Shown: piece after piece, positions 6,267 through 11,210 of the stretch
Position numbering within the stretch: position 1 is the stretch's first letter
Layout of the letters: every line of letters begins with the position of its first letter
From: Flavobacteriales bacterium
GTDB lineage: Bacteria > Bacteroidota > Bacteroidia > Flavobacteriales_E > Vicingaceae
DNA: 11,210 nucleotides
Direction: 5' to 3'
Assembly: GCA_002402165.1 (NCBI GenBank)
Contig: NVVI01000002.1
Span: forward strand, 1 to 11,210
The notes under the pieces: model-generated
Databases searched by the model: none
Seen by the model: only the letters and a program-made list of their open reading frames with translations
What the model was told of the DNA's origin: nothing
Program-made: the position numbers and the translations under genes

Positions 6267-9056
6267 CTACGCTACTAAAACTTCATTTAATTCAGTAATT
6301 ACTCCATCCATTTCCTCACCAAACAATTGCCACATTTTACCTCGCCCTCCCTTGGCATCAAAAGGAGTATAATCTAAATCTTCTACCCCTATATGAAAAC
6401 TACTTATTACATGGTCTTTTAACATCCGTAGCCAATTCATTTGGTCTTCGGTAAAACGGTTGTGTTGCCCAGCATTTTGTTTAAAGATCCAGTTTTTAAA
6501 ATTTTCATCAATCTTTTTGTCGTAAGGTGTTAGAGAAGTATCAATCCCACATGCTTTCCGTATTAAAGAAACTAATGCCGTTAATTCGTTTTCGGGCTTT
6601 GTACTTTTCGTTTCTTCTAAGGTATTATATGCTTCCCAAACATAATCTGGAGAAAGTAATGGCTTGTTTTGCTTTAATTTCTCCATTACCTCCTTAATCA
6701 TATTAAAAGTAATCGTTCTAAGGTTGTAAGGTTGATTATAAAAAATACTTAATGCCGTTATTTCATCTTTGTTTTCTTCCAAATACTGTGTAAAATCTTT
6801 TACAATCCCATTGGCTTTATCAATAGAGGTTGTATCCCATTCAGATTTAGTAATGGTATCTGTATTAATATCATCCATAATTTGCTCTAATGCTCTACGA
6901 ACATTATCTATATATTCATTTAACTCTCCATTAAAAGAAGAAGAAGCTTCTGTAATGAGCTGTTTTTGAGCTTCTTCTTTGGCAAAATCTAAGCTTGGTA
7001 AATCTTCTTTTTCTTTTAACGCTATTGCTTTTTCTTCTATCGTGTCAGGATCATAAGCTGCCAATAGTTCTTTGGTAATTTGTTTTAAATTTTTTCCTCC
7101 TGAGAGTTCTAAAATCTTATCCTTTTCTTTTTCTCCAATTTGTTTTTCTAATCGAATTAATCTATTGGCTAATGATAAAAACAAGTCTTCATCTGCTACA
7201 CCCATTGTAACTGCACCTAACAAATCTTTTAATACAACTGCTCGTTTTCGCTCTAATGGACGACTATCCGTTTTTTTAGATTTTATTGCTCCGACAGCAT
7301 CGACTATCACAAAATGTGTTTTTGAAAGAGCAGTTTGAGAAACACTTTTTAAATCATCCTTATTAATCGTTCTTGTCCCCCTACCTTTCATCTGCTCAAA
7401 GTAATTAGCACTTTTTACATCTCGCATAAACAATAAAATCTCTAAGGGTTTTACATCTGTTCCAGTAGCAATCATATCAACAGTAACTGCAATACGGGGG
7501 TAATAGGAATTACGAAATTTATTGAGAATCGATTTGGGATCTTCCTCAGCCTTATAAGTTACTTTTTTACAAAAATCATTTTCCTCATTAAATTCTTTAA
7601 GTATAACCGTAATAATATCGTCTGCATGACTATCTGTTTTTGCAAAGACTAATGTTTTAGGTACTTCGTAATTGCCATTCTTGTCTTTACGGTTGGGGTA
7701 AATATCTCGTTTTAAAGCTGCTTTAAATTCACGTATGATATTCCGAATTTGACTCATGTTAACTACTTTTTTATCCAAATCGTTTTTGGTATAAGTAGTA
7801 TCTTCATCTTCTTGTTGCCATCGTTTTTTGCGAGTTAATTTATCTCGCCTATCAACATACCATCCTGCTTTTACCGTATCTCCTTTTTGTGAAATTTCAG
7901 TTTCAATGGTATAAACATCATAAGGTACATTTACGCCATCAGTAACTGATTCTTCATAAGTATATTCGCTAACTACATTTTCTTCAAAAAAACCAAAAGT
8001 TCTTTTGTCAGGTGTCGCAGTTAATCCAATCAAAAAAGCATCATAGTAATCTAGTACTTGTTTCCATAGGTTATAAATGGAACGGTGACACTCATCAATA
8101 ACAATAAAATCAAATTGCTCAAAAGGATTCTTTTCATTATAAATTACTGGAAGCGGTTCTTTCTTATTCATCTGATTTTCCATCCAAGAAGATTCATTCG
8201 GGTTTTCTTGTTCCGAACTTTCATCTAATTCTTCTCCTTTAAGAATGGAATATAATCTTTGTATTGTAGATATACATACATGACTATCCGTTGCTATATA
8301 ATTCGATTGTAAGCGTTGAACATTATAGTCAGACGTAAACTTTCTATTGCCATATTCGTATTTCAAAAACTCCTGTTCAGCTTGTTCACCCAAATTTTTA
8401 GTGTCTACTAAAAATAAAATTCGCTCTGCTTTTGCGTGTTCTAATAAACGATAAACAAAAGTTGCAGCAGTAAAAGTTTTACCTGCTCCTGTTGCCATCT
8501 GTATTAAAGCTTTTGGTTTGTTCTTTTTAAATGAATATTCTAAATTTTCTATTGCTTTAATTTGGGCAGGTCTTAATCCCTCTGGATTTAATTCAGGTAT
8601 ATCTTGCAATCTTGCACGTAATGTTTTCTCCTGCTTAATTCTTTTAGCCAAAGTTTTAGGTTGAAAAAAACTAAAAACTATTCTTCCTCTAGGTTTAGGG
8701 TCTCTATAATCTGTAAATCGAGTTAATGTTCCTGTACTTTCATACACAAATGGTTTCTCCGTTTCTAAAAGGAATTTTCCAATTTTAATTGCATCTTTAG
8801 AATACCTTACAGATTGCTCTTGAACTTGCAACAATTTATATCCTAAATCTTCAGCTTTTGCTTCAATTACTCCAACAGCTTTCGCATTTACAAAAAGGAT
8901 ATAATCTGCAGAACCACTTTCAGTATTTGTTTCTCTTAATGCGACACCAATTCCAGCGTGAAGATTAACTTTATCTTTTGACTGTATAATCCACCCAGCC
9001 TCAATCAACATCTTGTCGATTTTATCTCTAGCTATTTGTTCAGGGTTTTGATTCAT
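6267..9056 (-). CDS. hsdR: type I restriction endonuclease motor/nuclease subunit HsdR, EcoEI-type
   Basis: The 929-residue protein has the expected order of HsdR domains. The N-terminal nuclease core has D51 (SGSADYILF), E65-A-K67 (VIEAK) and a QxxxY motif (Q81-Y85). Next comes a superfamily 2 translocase with Walker A ATGAGKT (188-194), DECH box (321-324), LTATP (345-349), ATGTD (530-534) and the arginine-finger motif KGRGTR (557-562). The C-terminal segment, with FTEDQMNWL and the closing GGRGKMWQLFGEEM region, matches the EcoEI-type C-terminal domain that docks on the methylase/specificity core. All motifs look intact, so ATP-driven translocation and DNA cutting are expected. It is the first gene of the operon. 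A low-complexity acidic insert (about 276-300) lies just before the DECH box. HsdR normally cuts unmethylated DNA only together with HsdM and HsdS. HsdS is encoded three genes downstream and HsdM is not seen. Confidence 0.95.
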   Translation of the reverse strand: MNQNPEQIARDKIDKMLIEAGWIIQSKDKVNLHAGIGVALRETNTESGSADYILFVNAKAVGVIEAKAEDLGYKLLQVQEQSVRYSKDAIKIGKFLLETEKPFVYESTGTLTRFTDYRDPKPRGRIVFSFFQPKTLAKRIKQEKTLRARLQDIPELNPEGLRPAQIKAIENLEYSFKKNKPKALIQMATGAGKTFTAATFVYRLLEHAKAERILFLVDTKNLGEQAEQEFLKYEYGNRKFTSDYNVQRLQSNYIATDSHVCISTIQRLYSILKGEELDESSEQENPNESSWMENQMNKKEPLPVIYNEKNPFEQFDFIVIDECHRSIYNLWKQVLDYYDAFLIGLTATPDKRTFGFFEENVVSEYTYEESVTDGVNVPYDVYTIETEISQKGDTVKAGWYVDRRDKLTRKKRWQQEDEDTTYTKNDLDKKVVNMSQIRNIIREFKAALKRDIYPNRKDKNGNYEVPKTLVFAKTDSHADDIITVILKEFNEENDFCKKVTYKAEEDPKSILNKFRNSYYPRIAVTVDMIATGTDVKPLEILLFMRDVKSANYFEQMKGRGTRTINKDDLKSVSQTALSKTHFVIVDAVGAIKSKKTDSRPLERKRAVVLKDLLGAVTMGVADEDLFLSLANRLIRLEKQIGEKEKDKILELSGGKNLKQITKELLAAYDPDTIEEKAIALKEKEDLPSLDFAKEEAQKQLITEASSSFNGELNEYIDNVRRALEQIMDDINTDTITKSEWDTTSIDKANGIVKDFTQYLEENKDEITALSIFYNQPYNLRTITFNMIKEVMEKLKQNKPLLSPDYVWEAYNTLEETKSTKPENELTALVSLIRKACGIDTSLTPYDKKIDENFKNWIFKQNAGQHNRFTEDQMNWLRMLKDHVISSFHIGVEDLDYTPFDAKGGRGKMWQLFGEEMDGVITELNEVLVA

Positions 9057-9079
9057 TTTAAGACAAAAATTGTTCCTCT

Positions 9080-9087
9080 CAAAAATA
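9080..9087 (-). promoter_or_regulatory. possible -7 element of the defence operon promoter
   Basis: On the minus strand TATTTTTG matches the Bacteroidota -7 consensus TAnnTTTG and would start transcription roughly 20 nt before the hsdR ATG. No TTG or TTTG sits at the expected distance upstream (the nearest TTG is 31 nt away), and the region is AT-rich, so a chance match is quite possible. The 92-nt gap between the IS-like ORF and hsdR is the natural place for the operon promoter. Confidence 0.25.
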
Positions 9088-9148
9088 AGAAATCCGAGTG
9101 AGATAGCCTTAGCATTAACAAGCTAACTTTATAATGAATCTATTATTA

Positions 9149-9565
9149 CTATTTCTGTTTCCTACTTATCCCAAACACATGGCTTTCAAAACCATTAACC
9201 ACTATTCCTGATGAATGTTTGTTTACTTCGTCTGCATAGATGATCTTTCCATATTGTTTTACTGTTCCTGTTAACTTTTTCCGATCCAGTTGTAGCGGTT
9301 CTAACTTTTTGATATAAGGATTTAGCCATTTACTCACTGTATCATCAGAAAACCCTATTAGTTTACCAATGGCTATAAAGGTCAACCCCTCAAGCCACAG
9401 TTGTAACGCCTTGGTTTTATAATAAGTGTCCCGTTTCTTTACGATGGTTTCTCCAGTAAAACGGTAATTACAATCCTTGCAACGATACCGTTGCTGTTTG
9501 CCTTCTCTAGTCCCATGTTTGATAAAACGAGTAGAAGAACAGTTTGGGCAATTGCTTGGTTTCAT
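9149..9565 (-). CDS. IS1-like zinc-ribbon/HTH transposase N-terminal protein, probably a remnant
   Basis: The 138-residue protein starts with a zinc ribbon (C6, C9, C29, C32) followed by a helix-turn-helix (about 52-82, with the LWLEGLTFIAIGKLIGFSDDTVSKWL pattern in two halves). This is the layout of the InsA part of IS1-family transposases and their relatives, where it binds the element ends. A full IS1-type transposase needs a DDE catalytic domain. Here only about 55 residues follow the HTH, ending shortly after an IIYADE segment that could be the first catalytic strand, and only 92 nt remain before hsdR, too few to encode the rest. No matching terminal inverted repeats were found by eye. 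It is thus most likely a truncated insertion sequence. A short stand-alone DNA-binding protein, even a regulator of the adjacent operon, is less likely but possible. Its coding sequence looks richer in GC than the operon. Confidence 0.65.
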   Translation of the reverse strand: MKPSNCPNCSSTRFIKHGTREGKQQRYRCKDCNYRFTGETIVKKRDTYYKTKALQLWLEGLTFIAIGKLIGFSDDTVSKWLNPYIKKLEPLQLDRKKLTGTVKQYGKIIYADEVNKHSSGIVVNGFESHVFGISRKQK

Positions 9566-9612
9566 AAAGATTTTAGAGTATATATCTAAAGGGGTGAAAT
9601 GTTACACCTGAG

Positions 9613-9628
9613 TTGGGGACACACCCAA
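9613..9628. repeat. small hairpin TTGGG/CCCAA between the IS-like ORF and the nuclease gene
   Basis: A 5-bp stem (9613-9617 with 9624-9628) with a 6-nt loop lies in the divergent 122-nt gap. It may be part of the outer end of the insertion-sequence remnant, because the block 9601-9627 is more GC-rich than its surroundings. No second copy was found near 9057-9148. As a terminator it would be weak. Confidence 0.25.
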
Positions 9629-9687
9629 ATTTTAGATTGCTTTTTTATGTCTAAATTTATCCAGTTGATTTACCATTTCAAATAAGT

Positions 9688-10425
9688 ATGAAAAACATTT
9701 TATTATTTAGCATCGCTCTTTTTATATGCTTGGGCTTTACCGTTGATGACTTCAATTATCTCCCAGCAACAGTTGGAAGTAATCAAGTCCTCAAATACAC
9801 CCAATTTACATTATCATATAATGAAGAACACGAACAAGCTGATTGGGTTGCTTATGAACTAACTGATGCTGAGGTTGCAGCAAGTCAACCAAGGTGCAAC
9901 TGTTTTACTACCGATAAAGATGTTACAACAGGTAGTGCTACAAAAAAGGATTACACTTCAACTGGGTTTGATAAAGGACACCTTTCTCCTGCAGCAGATA
10001 ATAATATGTCTGAAAAAGCCAATAGAGAATCATTTTTAATGTCCAATATGAGTCCGCAACTTCCTCAGTTCAATAGAAATATTTGGGCAAAATTAGAAGA
10101 TTGGGTAAGACATAAGGCGACAGAATACAAAAAGATATATGTTGTAACGGGTCCAGTATTCGTTAATAATCTTGGAACAATTTCAAATAAAAAAATAACC
10201 ATCCCTGGGTACTATTATAAAACCATATTAAGGTTTGATGGAGATAAAGTTAAGACCATAGCATTTCTATTACCCCATGTTGGGGCAGTTGGAGAATTAA
10301 AGGATTATGTTGTTCCAGTAAATACAATCGAAACCCTTACAGGAATTGATTTTTACCCAGAATTAAGCAGCTCAATTGAGAATAAAGTTGAATCCCAATT
10401 AGAGACGAAGAAATGGGGATTTTAA
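9688..10425 (+). CDS. secreted DNA/RNA non-specific endonuclease (NUC/EndoG family)
   Basis: The 245-residue protein begins with a signal peptide (MKNILLFSIALFICLGF) and so should be exported. It then carries the betabetaalpha-metal nuclease core: FDKGHLSPAAD (94-104) with the general-base histidine H98, followed by SNMSPQLPQFNRNIWAKLE in which N129 (metal ligand) and E137 keep the eight-residue spacing seen in Serratia nuclease. The usual DRGH motif is DKGH here, a conservative Arg-to-Lys change, so activity is still likely. A later KIYVVTGPVF strand (149-158) is also typical. Two cysteines (C70, C72) lie close together before the active site. Enzymes of this family degrade DNA and RNA without sequence preference, for nutrient scavenging, biofilm turnover or competition. 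The gene is divergent from the IS-like ORF and defence operon and is probably unrelated to them. Confidence 0.92.
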   Translation: MKNILLFSIALFICLGFTVDDFNYLPATVGSNQVLKYTQFTLSYNEEHEQADWVAYELTDAEVAASQPRCNCFTTDKDVTTGSATKKDYTSTGFDKGHLSPAADNNMSEKANRESFLMSNMSPQLPQFNRNIWAKLEDWVRHKATEYKKIYVVTGPVFVNNLGTISNKKITIPGYYYKTILRFDGDKVKTIAFLLPHVGAVGELKDYVVPVNTIETLTGIDFYPELSSSIENKVESQLETKKWGF

Positions 10426-10426
10426 T

Positions 10427-10456
10427 AATGAAAATGCCCTTCATTTTTCAAATGAA
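10427..10456 (+). terminator. possible weak terminator after the endonuclease gene
   Basis: Starting 2 nt after the stop codon, AATGAA (10427-10432) can pair with TTCATT (10440-10445), followed by TTT. The same TTCATTT can instead pair with AAATGAA at 10450-10456. The two hairpins are mutually exclusive and AT-rich, so termination here would be modest. Confidence 0.35.
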
Positions 10457-10466
10457 AAGAAAAGAC

Positions 10467-10481
10467 TGGCACGTCCTTTGA
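10467..10481 (+). promoter_or_regulatory. sigma-54-like -24/-12 element (imperfect)
   Basis: TGGCACG-TCCT-TTGA resembles the sigma-54 consensus TGGCACG-N4-TTGCW. The GG at 10468-10469 is correctly spaced 10 nt before the -12 dinucleotide, but that reads GA instead of GC. Sigma-54 occurs in many flavobacteria. Without the GC this could be a chance match. Confidence 0.3.
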
Positions 10482-10491
10482 CGATAAAATA

Positions 10492-10522
10492 TTGTACGAT
10501 TAAACGAAGCTTCGTATTTTTG
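10492..10522 (+). promoter_or_regulatory. candidate Bacteroidota-type promoter with palindrome in the spacer
   Basis: TTG (10492-10494) and TATTTTTG (10515-10522) fit the Bacteroidota -33 and -7 elements (TTTG and TAnnTTTG) with a 20-nt spacer. A perfect 12-bp palindrome, ACGAAGCTTCGT (10504-10515), occupies the spacer and touches the -7 element, a common place for a repressor site. TTGTAC also occurs twice, at 10492 and 10520. Transcription would begin near 10530 and run through the structured segment toward the gene at 10817. Confidence 0.45.
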
Positions 10523-10626
10523 TACCACAAAATTTAAACTAAAAACTATTGATATAGAGTAATTTATAAAGACATATAAGAGAAGCGTAGCTTTTCATTT
10601 CAATCGCTGAAAACTGGTAATTTTTA

Positions 10627-10759
10627 ACATGACTGATATGGAGAAGTTGACGCACCCTTTGGGGTGTGTTTCCTTTTGCCTAAAACTCCAGTCATGTGGG
10701 TATACCAGTACCTCAGCGAATGGTTTTGATAAAGCTGAGGTTCATGCCCCTCTTTTTTT
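10627..10759 (+). ncRNA. structured non-coding segment: candidate small RNA or attenuator leader
   Basis: Two large hairpins lie side by side in a stretch with no convincing gene. The first has an outer 9-bp stem (10627-10635 with 10689-10697), a possible GAG/CTC extension, and an inner 8-bp hairpin (10650-10657 with 10662-10669) closed by a TTTG loop. The second ends in a T-run. Compactness, stem length and a promoter-like site about 105 nt upstream suggest a transcribed, folded RNA. I do not recognise it as 6S, SRP RNA, tmRNA, RNase P RNA or a common riboswitch. It may be a leader regulating the downstream secreted protein, a stand-alone small RNA, or a palindromic mobile-element end. Confidence 0.5.
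10698..10759 (+). terminator. hairpin plus T-run, intrinsic terminator-like
   Basis: ACCTCAGC (10710-10717) pairs with GCTGAGGT (10734-10741). A second, outer stem pairs GGGTAT (10698-10703) with ATGCCC (10744-10749, one G-T pair) across an internal loop. A CTC and a run of T (about 10753-10759) follow directly. It would end a transcript started near 10530, or act as an attenuator before the gene at 10817. Confidence 0.55.
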
Positions 10760-10816
10760 ACCCAAAAAATAACCCGTCTTTGCCGAACCTCCAGAGGCAA
10801 CAAATAATTACTTATT

Positions 10817-11210
10817 ATGAAAAAAATAATTATTGGGCTACTATTAGTAGGAAGCATAACCAGCCTGTTTGCCCAATCAACCAGAGAAGTTAAGTCGTAT
10901 TTTGATTATTATAAGACGAGAATCAGTTCTATTGAACATGTAACTGATGATATGAAATTACATGGAGTCCAAAAGTACTATTATAAAAATGGAGACTTAA
11001 GAGACCTTCTGAACTTTAAGTTTGACAAAAAAGAAGGGCTTCAAAAAGTATTCTTTCACAATGGTAAGATTAAATATGCTAACAACTATAAAGATGGTCA
11101 ATTTCACGGTGAAACAAAGACATATGATTATGATAATGAAAAATATTATCTGTTTAGTAAAGGAATATTTGAAAATGGAAAATCTATAGAATTCACCAAA
11201 TATTACTCTA
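10817..11210 (+). CDS. secreted MORN-like repeat protein, 3' end outside the window
   Basis: An open frame begins with ATG at 10817 and remains open for 131 codons to the window edge, so the protein is partial at its C-terminus. Residues 1-20 (MKKIIIGLLLVGSITSLFAQ) are a typical Bacteroidota signal peptide with a likely cut after AQ. From about residue 46 it shows degenerate repeats of the MORN_2/YwqK type: KLHGVQKYYYKNG, then GLQKVFFHNGKIK, then KDGQFHGETKTY. Each has an aromatic-rich strand ending in an NG or DG turn. Such repeats form beta-hairpin stacks and are common in secreted or surface Bacteroidota proteins of unknown role. The gene follows the structured non-coding segment by 57 nt. 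No enzymatic motif is seen. A function cannot be assigned. Confidence 0.8.
   Translation, partial: MKKIIIGLLLVGSITSLFAQSTREVKSYFDYYKTRISSIEHVTDDMKLHGVQKYYYKNGDLRDLLNFKFDKKEGLQKVFFHNGKIKYANNYKDGQFHGETKTYDYDNEKYYLFSKGIFENGKSIEFTKYYS

Noticed and set aside
9057..9640. Complete insertion sequence with paired terminal inverted repeats
   Set aside because: The GC-rich block at 9601-9627 could be one end, but no matching sequence was found by eye between the ORF stop at 9149 and hsdR.
10627..10759. Retron RNA, integron attC site or CRISPR-like repeat
   Set aside because: No reverse transcriptase or integrase gene is nearby, the attC core sites are not present, and there is no regularly spaced repetition.
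10624..10857. 77-codon minus-strand frame across the structured segment
   Set aside because: It runs antisense through the two hairpins and into the start of the secreted protein gene. Its translation has no domain-like pattern and is explained by the absence of stops in a palindromic region.
10696..10893. 65-codon plus-strand frame starting inside the first hairpin
   Set aside because: It overlaps the signal peptide region of the gene at 10817 in another frame, and its translation looks like non-coding sequence.

Overview
The window is AT-rich DNA that looks like it comes from a member of the Bacteroidota, most likely a flavobacterium. The evidence is the low GC content, the near absence of Shine-Dalgarno sequences before good start codons, sequences resembling the Bacteroidota promoter element TAnnTTTG, and protein sequences of a Bacteroidota type. 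No rRNA, tRNA or CRISPR array was seen, so the taxonomic call is an inference.

Positions 73-9056 hold one tightly packed defence operon, transcribed leftward on the minus strand. In order of transcription it encodes a type I restriction HsdR subunit of the EcoEI type (6267-9056), a prokaryotic Argonaute with a degenerate PIWI active site (4275-6263), a PD-(D/E)xK nuclease-like protein (3250-4287), an HsdS specificity subunit (2000-3250), and a fused DUF262/DUF1524 protein of the GmrSD type (73-1995). Junctions are +3 nt, a 13-nt overlap, a TGATG stop/start, and +4 nt, so the five genes are almost certainly co-transcribed and several may be translationally coupled. No HsdM methyltransferase lies in the window. 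It is either past the left edge or absent.

The placement of an apparently cleavage-dead Argonaute and a separate nuclease between hsdR and hsdS is the main discovery candidate. One reading is a compound system in which the Argonaute senses invader nucleic acid and the PD-(D/E)xK protein, the HsdR motor-nuclease or the GmrSD-like protein carries out the response. Another is a defence island in which a pAgo module was inserted into a type I locus. The sequence cannot separate these.

Upstream of the operon (9149-9565, minus strand) is a short zinc-ribbon/HTH protein resembling the N-terminal part of IS1-family transposases. It lacks a recognisable complete catalytic domain and looks like an insertion-sequence remnant at the island edge.

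To the right, on the plus strand, are a secreted DNA/RNA non-specific endonuclease (9688-10425), a roughly 390-nt non-coding stretch with a candidate promoter and a strongly structured segment ending in a terminator-like hairpin (10427-10816), and the start of a secreted MORN-like repeat protein that runs off the window (10817-11210). These do not obviously belong to the defence operon.
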